From positions 2,112,510-2,134,430 of the forward strand of contig BFEA01000045.1 in the NCBI GenBank assembly GCA_003427395.1: DNA of 21,921 nucleotides, written 5' to 3'. Source of the stretch: Chara braunii (taxonomy: Eukaryota > Streptophyta > Charophyceae > Charales > Characeae). A program made the translations under genes and the position numbers. Positions 1 through 8,972 of the stretch are shown one piece after another. The first letter of the stretch is position 1. Each line of letters opens with the position of its first letter. The notes beneath the pieces are model-generated. The model searched no databases, was not told where the DNA came from, and worked only from the letters and a program-made list of their open reading frames with translations.

Positions 1-256
1 AAGTATAAAAAACTTCAACAATTGAACTACTGTTAACAAGTATATTGACAGGTTTAGATTCCTTTAGACCATCTAGACATTTCCCAGCTATTTTGCTAAG
101 TAGCCATATAGTTTCTTAATTGCATAGTTGTACGACTGATTCGGTGGTAGGCATTTGAGTTACCTTACAAGTCACAGCAAAACAGTCCACTGACTAAGTA
201 TCAGCTTGTTGCAAAGTAATAAAAGCAACATTGAAAAAAAAATAAAAAAAATTGGA

Positions 257-324
257 GAGACATAGATAGGTAGGTAGTGGGGGATATAATGAGAGAAGAA
301 TATAGGGTAGTTAAAAAAAAAAAA
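257..324 (+). repeat. 3' tail of a SINE-like element, 5'-truncated
   Basis: An ACATAGATAGGTAGGTAG-type segment is followed by GAGAGAAGAATA, a short TAGTT and then a run of 12 A. The same order of words, also ending in an A run, appears on the opposite strand at 3501-3570 as the tail of a tRNA-headed SINE-like unit. Nothing upstream of 257 resembles the body of that unit, so this looks like a 5'-truncated copy in plus orientation. The family name is unknown. A LINE 3' end is an alternative. Confidence 0.5.
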
Positions 325-489
325 GGGCAACAATGCTCAGCTATGGTCGTCGAACAGGGATCATCATGATGAGTGGCTCAACATAGGTTTATACCGTTAA
401 GCAATACTAGACTTAGCAAATGTGCTCATCTATGAATTATGAATAGCGATTACCTTGCTATGGCTGGGATAAACTNANTGCTAAGCAAA

Positions 490-551
490 TGCTAAGTANC
501 TCAGTTGGTACNCCNAATGAACTATTGAAATGCATACCTATGTTCGAATCC
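490..551 (+). pseudogene. degraded tRNA-like sequence (A box and B box)
   Basis: A TANCTCAGTTGG A-box-like word at 497-508 is followed 45 bases later by the B-box word GTTCGAATCC at 542-551, the spacing expected of internal RNA polymerase III promoters. The acceptor and anticodon stems do not pair and several Ns fall inside, so this is a tRNA relic or SINE head and not a working tRNA. Confidence 0.4.
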
Positions 552-773
552 AAATGCAATTGGTTAAACATAATAAAATAACTCCGCAATTGAAATTAAA
601 TGTACTAAGGACATGCATGTTGAAATAGGTTATTATTTTTTCATTCTTAGCATTTTTGTTGCATTAGCCTACAAAAGAAAGAATCCATCTTTTTTTTGTT
701 CACTTTACTTTCTCGTTTTTACCATCTGTTTTTTAAACTTTGTGTTCTGTTATGTTTTCTCTGATTGTAATTG

Positions 774-782
774 TATATATAA
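774..782 (+). promoter_or_regulatory. TATA-box-like element
   Basis: TATATATAA is followed by a pyrimidine tract and an AG-rich stretch, a layout seen in LTR promoters. No LTR pair, primer binding site or downstream coding sequence supports it. In this AT-rich setting it may be chance. Confidence 0.2.
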
Positions 783-1085
783 GGCACCTTTNTTTTCTGA
801 GAGAGAATAAGAGAAAGTCTTATCCGTTGTGAGAGCGACAGCGCGCTATACTAGGTTCTTCCCTTCCGGTGAGATAGAATACTGTTATATAACATATCTT
901 AATTGTTCCAACTTCAAATTCTCGAGTTGGAGAGGACAATCCGAATTGACGNAATGTTCCAGGATTCGCTTTGCCTTNAAGCCCTGCTTGCTATTGTTAT
1001 TGCCATTGTAGCACGTGTATAGCCCCATNCCATAAGGGCCATGTGGACTTGACGTGTTCAAATCCTACTAAGNGTATCTAGATTT

Positions 1086-1159
1086 GGGGTGTATACCTCA
1101 ATTGGTAGAGCATTGGTCTGTTAACCTNATGGTTGCAGGTTCAAATTNTGCTATTCCCA
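1086..1159 (+). pseudogene. tRNA-Asn(GUU)-like sequence, probably decayed
   Basis: The segment has a CCTCAATTGGTAGAGC D-arm region, a CTGTTAA anticodon loop with anticodon GTT, and a T-arm GCAGG-TTCAAAT-TNTGC that pairs well. The outer acceptor pairs (GGGG with TCCC) hold but the inner three do not, and the anticodon stem is only partly paired. Two Ns lie inside. It resembles organellar or bacterial-type tRNA-Asn more than a SINE head. A decayed organelle-derived insertion or old tRNA copy is likely; a functional tRNA is not. Confidence 0.45.
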
Positions 1160-1307
1160 TATATTGTGGAATTGATAGACATGCTTATACTCATGTCAGG
1201 CAACTAACGTGTATACATATTCTAGAAGGAAACAGGTATGGCGAAACTANTTCATGTACCACAATNAGGATGTGGAGGCGCTTTTGCGCCTTGTGGGTTT
1301 GAGTCNT

Positions 1308-1416
1308 GCTAGNCATACACTAGAAATGAAGAGATGTGACATATGGTACACGGGTTCGAGTCCGGCTAACCGGCTAGTCGTACACTAGAAACGAAGAGTG
1401 TGACATATGGTACAAC
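1308..1416 (+). repeat. 44-bp direct repeat pair with a B-box-like word between
   Basis: Copies at 1308-1351 and 1373-1416 share GCTAG-N-CATACACTAGAAA followed by GAAGAG and TGTGACATATGGTACA with few differences. Between them is GGGTTCGAGTCCGG, a strong tRNA B-box-like word. No matching A box is clear. From 1417 to 2159 I see no gene, only AT-rich sequence with scattered GCTAAG or CTTAGC words. Confidence 0.6.
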
Positions 1417-2159
1417 ANAGACCTGCGGTTGTCACCTGCCTNGTTTCATCGTTTCCGGTTACCGAATTACCTAAGGAAGGTTAGTTCAATGATGGTATCT
1501 CAAGGCCATCATCGCCCTTGAGGGGGAAAAAAGAAGTAGCTATGAATGTTGGACAATAACTACCATGCTACGAGTCTAAGCATCAACGTATTGCTAACCA
1601 AATGTATTGAAGTGAAAATGTCTACCATCTTCCCCTGAGCAAAACACACCGTTATCATGAATGCATCAATATATTTCTTTCCTGGTCCGATATTGTCATG
1701 ATGAGACTCTGTCGTGTTCGGCGGAAGCTGGTAGCTATAGATGCTTGACAACAAGTCAAGCTAAGTGGCTAGGTATCAACTTACTAGTATTACTACTAAG
1801 CAATGAGCAAAGCTACTTAGCTATGGAGTGCGGACAAAAAAGAGTGATTAGCATGCTAAGTGGTTGAGAAAGAGTTAGGTTACTTCCATAACTACCATCT
1901 TCTGGCTATGGTAACCTTCCGCATAACATTACTTCTAGGAATCTCTTCGATTTTAGATAGGTGATCGTAGGCTCCGGTCGTCTTATTCTTTTCTAAGAAA
2001 ATCAAAGATAGGCTTGCCTTAAAAAAAAAAGTTAATGAAAAGTTTGTACGCTTTCTTTTAATTAATGATAATCCAAATTGTTTTGACTTTACCACTTTTT
2101 TCCCCTCGCAATATATATGGATTTTTTATTCCAGTCCAGTCGGTTCAACCAAGGAAATA

Positions 2160-2640
2160 TAGCATGCTGACGCGTTAAGTTACTTTTAAGCATGCATATT
2201 AAGCTAGCATGACATGTAATAAGCAGGTGCTAGCGTATTGAGTTATGTTGAGCTAAGTTGGTATGTACGCTGGTGCTAACCTAACACGTAAGGTTATGCA
2301 TTAGATTAATATTATAAGCAAATATATCCAGCTGAATTAGCATGTAAGCTGGTGCTACCTTTCTCAGCCTTTTGGCTAAAAGTATATCAATTGTAGCATC
2401 TATTGATTCTGTTATAATTAGTTTAACATCTTATCCATGCTCCACCGGGGGAAAAAAAAAATGGTGTTAACCTAATGCTTTAGCTTAAGCTAACTTAGCA
2501 TGTAATTTACTGCTCACCTAATGCGTAAGGTTACTTCCAAGCAAGTAATATTAAGCAAAATTCTAAGTAAATATATAAAGCTGNAAAAAAAAGTGCTGAC
2601 GCCGTTGAGATATGGATGCTAGACAATCGTTGGCATTCTG
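2160..2640 (+). repeat. degenerate tandem array, about 50-80 bp per unit
   Basis: At least six units begin with GTGCTGACG, GTGCTAGCG, GTGCTAACC or GTGTTAACC. They continue with versions of TAATGCGTAAGGTTAC, AAGCA, TAATATTAAGC and AGCTGAATTAGCATGTAAGCTG. Copies are diverged and unequal in length, suggesting an old satellite-like array. The array is interrupted at 2358-2461 by a U2 snRNA-like sequence. Confidence 0.5.
2358..2461 (+). pseudogene. U2 snRNA-like retropseudogene (truncated)
   Basis: The 5' part matches the conserved start of U2 snRNA: CCTTTCTCAGCCTTTTGGCTAA, then a branch-site-pairing region GTAGCATCT (canonical GTAGTATCT), and, after a short insertion, TCTGTTATAATTAGTTTAACATCTTAT aligned with stem-loop II. 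The Sm site and 3' half are absent. The sequence ends in GGGGG and a run of 10 A. Flanking TGGTGCTA (2350-2357) and TGGTGTTA (2462-2469) look like target-site duplications. U2 normally pairs with the intron branch point in the spliceosome. This copy, altered and cut short, is probably a retroposed pseudogene. Confidence 0.65.
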
Positions 2641-2990
2641 CAAGGTGGTGAAGACCATAAGCNTACTCCTAAGCAAATACGAAGTTGGGTTATGCTTATT
2701 AGTTATAACTTATAAACAATAAACAAGCTAACGATGCTTATTTTGCTAACTAACTTGCTTTGAAAACATCAAAATGAGCAAAGTTGTTGAGCAAAGGATG
2801 TTGGACAAGGATTTTCCAAAGTGCAATAGTGACTATCCATAAGTAAGCAGCATCTTGCACCCATATGGTNGATGCCAGAAAATGAACTTGCNNTGTCTTG
2901 CATGTGTATCCTTGTATGTTTTGACTATTGCGTGTTGAAAACATGTTATTGTCCTCCCTATGGGATTGCCCTTGTAAACTGTATTGAAGA

Positions 2991-3016
2991 GAGGGGGAGG
3001 GAGGGGGAGGGGGGGG
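2991..3016 (+). repeat. G-rich tract with quadruplex potential
   Basis: Four or more runs of at least three G are separated by single A bases (GGGGGAGGGAGGGGGAGGG followed by more G). This fits a G-quadruplex-forming motif with one-base loops and is also a simple purine repeat. No gene lies close enough to assign it a role. Confidence 0.6.
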
Positions 3017-3071
3017 ATCCATGTAAGCACAAACTCGAAACACTTCGAGAGTGTGAACTCTAAAGCAACTT

Positions 3072-3182
3072 AAAATCTCTCTAGTGGAAATTGCAGAACA
3101 TCACACACAAAAAAAAACGGAACTCTGGGAGTTTGAAGCTACATAAAATCTCTCTCTTGGAAATTGCAGAACATCACACACA
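3072..3182 (+). repeat. tandem 37-bp direct repeat, period about 73 bp
   Basis: AAAATCTCTCTAGTGGAAAT and the following TGCAGAACATCACACAC at 3072-3108 recur at 3145-3182 with two changes, each followed by a CA or A run. This looks like a local tandem duplication. The rest of 2640-3500 is non-coding, with poly-A, poly-C and CT stretches. Confidence 0.7.
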
Positions 3183-3500
3183 CACACAAAGAAAAACTTC
3201 ACAAAGGAAGTCATTCAAAATTTCAAAATGGCACAAGCCCCCCCCCAAAAAAAAAGGCACAAACCACAAATTTTTGAACAAGCTTAGGCCTTTTCGGCTC
3301 TCTCTGGAGACTGGAGCCATGAAGGTCTATCTAGGACCTAAGCAACTTCAGTCAAGGTCAACTTATACTAGTTTGCGATTAAGTTGCGGCTAATAATGAA
3401 CGGATGTTCCTAGCTTGCAAAGTGACAATCACTTTTTTGGGTTTTTCTTTTCTTTTCTTTTTTTTTAAGATAGCAAGAGCCTTTTTATTATTTTTTAATC

Positions 3501-3845
3501 TTTTTTTTTTAACTAAGTTTTATTCTTCTCTCAATAATACCTCAGACTACCTACCTACCTATATGTCTTAGCACCTCCCTCCACTCGTGTCAAAGTACCG
3601 CAGGGTAATCCGAGGAATATATTTCTACTCCACTTTGCGCTGGTCCTAACCCCTGGCGATGGATGGAAGGGGGGAAGGAATGCCCATGCCAAGACCAACC
3701 AGGGGGGCCCAGGTNGACTATCTCAGCTGGTGAACCTGCAGTGCACCACAGGAGGCTGTAGGGATTCTAATNTAAGACATGGGTAATTGAACCCACAACC
3801 TTCTGAATTCCGCTTTCGTGTTGTGCCAATTGACCTAGGCCGCTG
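3501..3845 (-). mobile_element. tRNA-derived SINE-like element
   Basis: On the minus strand the unit starts near 3845 with a tRNA-like head. The A box TAGGTCAATTGG lies at 3837-3826, then comes an anticodon-region stretch CGGAATTCAGAAGG, then the B box GGTTCAATTACC at 3793-3782, with standard 44-base spacing. The head most resembles a tRNA-Arg type. A body of about 270 bp follows, ending in AGGTAGGTAGGTAG, GAGAGAAGAATAAAAC and a run of A, matching the tail at 257-324 in the other orientation. Several Ns fall in the head. Target-site duplications were not found. SINEs are copied by LINE machinery and encode no protein. Confidence 0.55.
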
Positions 3846-4217
3846 GCCTCNCTGCCCCCGTTACANCCCTTTNTTCATTGCCATGGCCGCAAANNNNTTT
3901 TGAGCACCCGACGANTGCAGTAACCCGTGTTCTGCAGCAGTCTNGGCCNTCAAAACGGAGTCCAGACAACGCAGGCCAAACTCGGCCTGCACCAGGCAGT
4001 GTGACCACGCACTGCCCTTGGAAAGTCAAAAGTCCAAGTCAACTGTGAAGTCAAAGGTACCACGCCCAGGCCCTTAGTCGGATACACTCACTTGTTGTGC
4101 GCAGGTACCCAGACAGCATCAAGGCCACAGGGAGTTCGGTTTCAGGCCTATCTGGGCTGTCCTTTGTCTGGAGATCTCGACGGTCGAGGGAAGCAGCACC
4201 CAGGGTCCAGACCCCGC

Positions 4218-4240
4218 GTCAACGCTACATAAGCGTTGAC
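4218..4240. other. perfect 9-bp hairpin
   Basis: GTCAACGCT and AGCGTTGAC are separated by the 5-base loop ACATA. The TTGAC arms also match the core of plant W-boxes. It sits in the putative LTR region upstream of the 4877 primer binding site. Function is unknown. Confidence 0.5.
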
Positions 4241-4300
4241 CTCCTAACTTGGAGGACATTCTGTCTTGCGTCAATGCTGACTTCACGCGTTGACGACGAT

Positions 4301-4334
4301 GCTGGCTGGACGCTGCGACGCTGGCTGGACGCTG
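4301..4334 (+). repeat. short tandem repeat, 19-bp period
   Basis: GCTGGCTGGACGCTG occurs at 4301-4315 and again at 4320-4334. The surrounding 4280-4350 is rich in GACG and GCTGG words. The open frames seen here are compositional and show no recognisable domain. Confidence 0.5.
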
Positions 4335-4876
4335 GCTTTGCGCTGGCACTTGGGCGACTACGACGACGCGCTGCTGGCTCAGCATGGTGGCTGGCTTGCA
4401 ATTGTCTTCTGGGCATGCTAACGTGGCAGCTGCCACGCACCGCCGCTGACGTGACCGCTGCCACGTGTATTTTGACGTGGCGAGGCTACACGAGTGATAT
4501 TGACATTCGGGAGGAGATCATGACTGTGGGTTGATCGGAGATACGTACCTGGTTATCTTGATGTCGACATTGCTCCAGTTGCTGATGAAGGACTGATTGA
4601 CGTGCCACGTGGCACATTGTGATAGAACTTCGGATGCGCGTTCAGATTATTGATTACTAAGGTGGTGATCGAGGAGGGAGCCCGAAGCAGAAGTGGGCAT
4701 TGTCTTCTATCTGCCCTCTAAGTATATTCTCCCTCCTCTCTCCTTTGTCTGTGTATGTTTCTCCCATCTCATTGTATCTGGACACGATTATGATTATTGA
4801 CAATCATCAGCATGTTGATATCTATCTGGTCTTGCATTGTTGACAAGTGTTTTCACGATCTGGGTGCATTGCAATT

Positions 4877-4889
4877 TGGTATCNGAGCT
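4877..4889 (+). promoter_or_regulatory. LTR retrotransposon primer binding site (initiator-Met tRNA type)
   Basis: TGGTATCNGAGCT matches the TGGTATCAGAGC primer binding site complementary to the 3' end of plant initiator-Met tRNA. It lies three bases after TGCATTGCA, which would make a normal LTR end in CA at about 4873. The LTR start is not found, and no copy of the upstream sequence occurs later in the window. It may belong to the plus-strand gypsy element, giving a 2-kb leader, or to another element. Confidence 0.6.
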
Positions 4890-5047
4890 NTACTCCCTAC
4901 GATGACCTGTACGAGAACGACAAAGTGGTAACGTCTACATTAAAGATAGGTGCTAGCGTGGACAAGTGCGGGACAGTGCACNTCAGGTGCTGACGTGGCA
5001 TTGGTATCCCGACAGGGGAAAGTCCAGCAGGATCGCGCTGTGATCCA

Positions 5048-5079
5048 GATCCCGATCAATCNTATTTGCGATCGGGATC
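5048..5079. repeat. 10-bp inverted repeat
   Basis: GATCCCGATC at 5048-5057 and its exact complement GATCGGGATC at 5070-5079 enclose a 12-base loop. It lies in the N-rich leader-like region. No role can be assigned. Confidence 0.5.
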
Positions 5080-5820
5080 CATTGCTGACGNGGCCGGTGA
5101 TTGATNAGGAGTGTTGATGTGGCAATGCTGACTCACCACTTGTCTACTGTGGTGAGGAGCTTTGTGCNGACATGGCATTGTTTGACGTGACGCTCCATTA
5201 CCTGGNTGACGTGGCATTGTACGACGCGCTGGTACCGCTCTTGACGTGNACGCCACTGAAGATGTTGACTNGACGAGGGGATACACGTGGCAGGCAGGAA
5301 AGTGCCTAACTTCGACGACGACGACGCACAGTGCTGACGTGCACCCCATTGCTAACCTTGATTGGACTGGACATGCTAACGTGGCATACTCTATGAGTTG
5401 CTGAGTTGGCATGCCAAGGGTGACAAGTGGCAGGCACTGTTGTGCCTAAGTAAGGGCTGCACTCTGATGATTGAAGTGGCACGGCTGGAAGACTGACGTG
5501 NGTGTGGTGCCAGACGTCAGATCAGGTGCTGATCACACAGGACCGGAGAAGGAGCANCAGCAAGGGGAAACACTAACTATTGTTGTGATTATTTGTTGGC
5601 GAACTTACCTGTTGTCTTTTGCTGTATTGTGCACCTGTGTACTTACTTGTNTGTGTTGATGATCATGCTGGCCTGAGTTGCGGTACCTGAAATAGAACAG
5701 ACGTCATCACATAGGAAGTAGAACAACAATCAGAGTTAGTAGAAGTTTTTGTTTCTGTCATTTAATCTTTCTGTTCCGGTATTGTAAATTTCTGAGAATC
5801 AGGTGATTGCTTAAATTATT

Positions 5821-5844
5821 GTCTTTTCTATTTTATTTTTGCAG
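5821..5844 (+). promoter_or_regulatory. possible intron 3' splice site
   Basis: A long T-rich tract ending TTTTATTTTTGCAG looks like a strong plant-type acceptor. No matching donor or downstream exon with coding sense was identified, so it is only a candidate. 5845-6260 holds no recognisable gene. Confidence 0.25.
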
Positions 5845-6264
5845 TAGAACAACGTGGCCGACAAATTTTCTTGTTTTTGTCCTCCGAAAATGTCTCACTT
5901 CTGGAAACATTTGTGAATGTCTATTCTAACTCGATTCGTGACAGCATTTCCCGCTCCCTATCTTGTTTGTGCTCTCTGTTGGTGACGGACCTTCAGAGAT
6001 CAGAACTTAGAGACAGGCAGAAGAGAGGAAACAGGAATTGCTGGCACTTTGGAACCAGCTCCTATGTTCAAGTGGAGCATCTGGGTGGAGATGGGCGGAG
6101 CTTTCTGAAGGGCCCTGGACGAAGCACTGGGTCATGGTCACCGTGCCAACCCACAGGGAGTAGAGCACGCATGCCTAGCTGCTTGTCCTTTGTTCGGCTT
6201 GCTGCGCTGTTAGATGGGTACTACTGGGCAGGCCAGCCCTACAGGAAAGACGAGCACCCGACGT

Positions 6265-6272
6265 CTATAAAT
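6265..6272 (+). promoter_or_regulatory. TATA-box-like TATAAATA
   Basis: TATAAATA lies in GC-moderate sequence about 600 bp upstream of the gag frame. It could be the core promoter of a 5' LTR for the plus-strand element, but no LTR boundary or matching 3' copy was seen, so the assignment is tentative. Confidence 0.3.
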
Positions 6273-6870
6273 AAACACGGGAAGGGGAACCATTGGCTTT
6301 GATCGTCGTCCGGCTGCGACGTAAAATAATTCCTGGAGTCACTTGGGGGCGGACGTTGGATTGCCCCTGGATCAGCCAATGGTTGGAAGGCTCGCGGCAC
6401 GCCGAGGATAAATATACGTGCAAGGCTGGCCAGCTCAGTGGATACTCGGGGCACAGGGGTGGGCTGGACACACACACCTTTAGACACGCTACGCCTCCAG
6501 ATTGCTCAGAGACGCTGACATCAAGTGATACTCAGGGGAACTAAGGGAGGGGTTGATTCCAGGTGATAAGCTCGCGAAAATGCCATGCTGTCCTATCCAC
6601 ACAAGTGATTCTATTTTTACGTTTTGATTAGTTAGATGTACTGCCATTGACATCTGACAGACAGCATTAGTTAGAACTGTTTATTGTTCCTGGTGCTTCT
6701 ATTTGTGGACTAGTCAGACTAAAAATAGTCTCAGTTGTAGGAATTTGACTTACCTGTTGACCTCAAGTGATATCTGTTCCGAAATAGCCACCCACTAATT
6801 AGTTGGCTTGTGCACTATGTTGCCGTAGGCATCTAGTATGATCTAGTGTAGACGGTGCACAGTGCTGTAG

Positions 6871-8208
6871 CCTATAAGCGAGGAGGAGGACATCGGAGAG
6901 GACGATCGCAGAATCTTGCGATCAGGTAGACGCCCGATAGCCCACGTGTCCTTAGGACCGGAGGGTGATAGGATTCTGTTCCGCAGGCTTAGGGAGAGGC
7001 AGCAGCAGCAGAGGAGGGCTAGAGCAGCCGAGGCCAACAGAACTTTAGTTAGCGAGGCCGGTGCTACAGCAGCCATGACCACTACAGCCATGGTCACTTC
7101 TGCGCAGCAGACTTCCCCAGCCAGTAGTTCAAGTGTCGTCGGGTCAACGGTCGCGCAGACCGTGAGTCAGTCCACTGGCGTTATGGCAAGCCAGGCAGCG
7201 GTGTTGACTCCAGAGGATGTCGCCATACAGCAGGTAGCCCTGCAAGAGGCACAGCTACAGCAGGCATTAGGAGAGTTAAAGGCGGAGAAGGAGAAGATGA
7301 TCAGAAGAAGAGCCAGGATGCAGCGGAGAGGGGCAGACATAGAGGAGTTAGAGACGATGGACCTGAACAATATGGATGATGATGTGAGGGTAGTTAGGAG
7401 GGCCCTGCTAGGCGTTATAGAGATGCAGGAGCATCAAACTACAATCCTTCAGGACATTCAACAGAGCCTAGCCGTTTTGGCAGGCCGTGCTCAGGCAGCA
7501 CCATCACCAGCCGGGCCTGGGTCTTGGCCCGTGTCGTATCCTCCTTTTTCTGTCCCACCGGTGATAGGGGTATCCCCATATGTAGCCCCGTCATCGGTTG
7601 CTATTGTTTCCCTGGGCATGCCGCTGTCAGGAGGGGTAACAACAGGGAGTAATTTGCAGGTTCCTGTACAGACAGTGTTTACTCCAAGTCCGTCNCAGGT
7701 TGCAGTCACTACGCAGCCTGCTGTCTCGCAGCCTGTGCAGCCACAGGGCACACAACCCCAACAGCTAGCACAGCAGCCGGTGTCACCGGATCCACAGCCC
7801 GGAGTGATGCAGGGACTGGGACAAACTTAGTGGGTCCCAAAGACGGCCATCGCCGCTCCCAAACCTTTTACAGGGGACAAGAGAGGCGAAGACCTCGGCA
7901 CATGGTTGAGGGCAGTGCCGGTCTATGTCAGGTGTAAACTCACCCTGCCGCACGAAGAAGTGCTTGTGGCTGCTTCCTACCTAGAGGGTAATGCAGCAAG
8001 ATGGTTGAGCGGTTTAGTCCAACTCCAGGGATATGGTCATGACTTCCGCGCTTGGGCGGCCTCCCAGAAATTGGAGGACTTCCTGAAGATGGTGGAAGAG
8101 AGGTGGCACGATCCTCAGGAGGCCCAAAGGGCCACTGATGCGATCCTGACACTGCACACGCGGCAGTTTAAGTCAGTAAGGGAAGCCACCGACGCTGTTG
8201 AGCGTCTG
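6871..8208 (+). pseudogene. gag: gag N-terminal and capsid region, interrupted by TAG
   Basis: Gag forms the virus-like particle of the retrotransposon. The open frame begins after a TAG at 6868. The first in-frame ATG is at 7075, so the acidic and Arg-rich stretch upstream (RRILRSGRRPIAHV) may have lost its start or need splicing. A glutamine/alanine and lysine-rich segment at about 7228-7360 has coiled-coil character, followed by a Pro/Gln-rich linker. A single in-frame TAG at 7828-7830 splits it from the retrotransposon gag domain (PKPFTGDKRGEDLGTWLRA, then a YLEGNAARWL motif). The frame is then lost at the 89-bp duplication. Assignment as gypsy gag is secure. It is a pseudogene as read. 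Confidence 0.75.
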
Positions 8209-8297
8209 AGGCCCAAAGGGCCACTGGTGCAATCCTGACACTGCACACACGGCAGTTTAAGTCAGTAAGGGAAGCCACCGACGTTGTTGAGCGTCTG
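8120..8297 (+). repeat. 89-bp tandem duplication inside gag
   Basis: Units 8120-8208 and 8209-8297 are identical except for four substitutions. Because 89 is not a multiple of three, the second copy moves gag from one frame to another, which accounts for the switch in open frame here. The second copy in the new frame repeats the same peptide sense (LTLHTRQFKSVREATD). Confidence 0.95.
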
Positions 8298-8972
8298 ATC
8301 TGTGTCCCAGGGGTGCGCTATGACCCCCAGGTCCTACTGACTTCGTACTTGAGATGCTTTTCACAGCCTCTCAGGAACCAGTTGGCAAAAGAGGCCAATA
8401 TCAACATGCACAACTTTACTTCGTTTAGCAAGGTGGAGCTAGACCTTGAGGCAAAGATAGGGCATGGACATGCACCCACTACGGATGGGAGAAAGAAGAC
8501 ACTGCCTCCCAACAAGAAGGCGAAGGGTCGCATCATGTTTGTCGACAACGATGGTTCAACCATCGAGTTGGACGGCAACTTCCAGGAGGGAGTAGGTTCA
8601 GAGGCGGGCAGCGTAGAAGCTTCAGAGGGTGGAGTAGTCGCTGCCGTTTCTCAAAAAAGTAAGGCGACCGGAAGACGCCGCGGAGGCTCCCGGTCTAGGA
8701 GTCAAGTTGACCCCAATGCTCCTCCATGGGAGAAAGCGGGTCTTACTGAGGACATGTGGAGAGACCGTTACTCACGGCAGGCCTGTATTCGTTGTGGTCA
8801 ATATGGCCACAACCAATTCAAGTGCCGCAACAAGAAAGTGACAAAAAGATCCCGCCTACGATGGGGCAAGTGTTGGGATCCTCTCATCCCGTTGGTAGCA
8901 ATGTTGCCAGTTCTTCAGGCAGTGCTCCAGGACACACGTCGGGCCAGTAGGAATTGTAGTTGTTCCTGCTAG
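8209..8972 (+). pseudogene. gag: gag C-terminal region with CCHC zinc knuckle
   Basis: This continues the capsid domain in the frame created by the 89-bp duplication. A basic segment with KRR-type clusters comes first, then a CCHC zinc knuckle (CIRCGQYGHNQFKC, spacing C-x2-C-x4-H-x4-C) at about 8787-8828 that would bind RNA for packaging. After the knuckle the sense is lost: this frame runs to a stop at 8972 while Ser/Gly-rich linker sense appears in the next frame, so a small indel near 8845 is likely. The protease frame opens at 8899 and overlaps. The knuckle residues are intact. The gene as a whole is broken. Confidence 0.75.

Larger units (their letters stand above)
4421..5503. repeat. 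dispersed TGACGTGGCA-like motif cluster
   Basis: More than a dozen copies or near copies of TGACGTGGCA occur here, for example at 4473, 4991, 5207, 5283 (ACACGTGGCA), 5377 (TAACGTGGCA) and 5494, with TGACGTGA, TGATGTGGCA and TGACGTGC variants between. The ACGT core is the known binding core of plant bZIP factors. The spacing is irregular, so this could be decayed repeats, a retrotransposon leader or a regulatory cluster. Together with 3990-4420 and 5500-5820 it shows no credible gene. Confidence 0.5.

Noticed and set aside
613-810. 65-codon hydrophobic frame resembling a membrane peptide
   Set aside because: T-rich DNA gives Phe/Leu-rich translation by chance; it contains an N and runs into a TATA-like region.
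1086-1159. Functional tRNA-Asn gene
   Set aside because: Inner acceptor pairs and part of the anticodon stem fail and two Ns are present; kept only as a tRNA-like relic.
1308-1416. Possible CRISPR-like repeat
   Set aside because: Only two imperfect copies in a eukaryotic repeat region.
4097-4534. Overlapping open frames on both strands, up to 145 codons
   Set aside because: GC-rich with short tandem words and a hairpin; no domain or motif, and frames are open on both strands as expected from composition.
5871-6302. 143-codon open frame
   Set aside because: No ATG at its start, no recognisable domain, and it spans the TATA-like region; looks like leader or LTR sequence.
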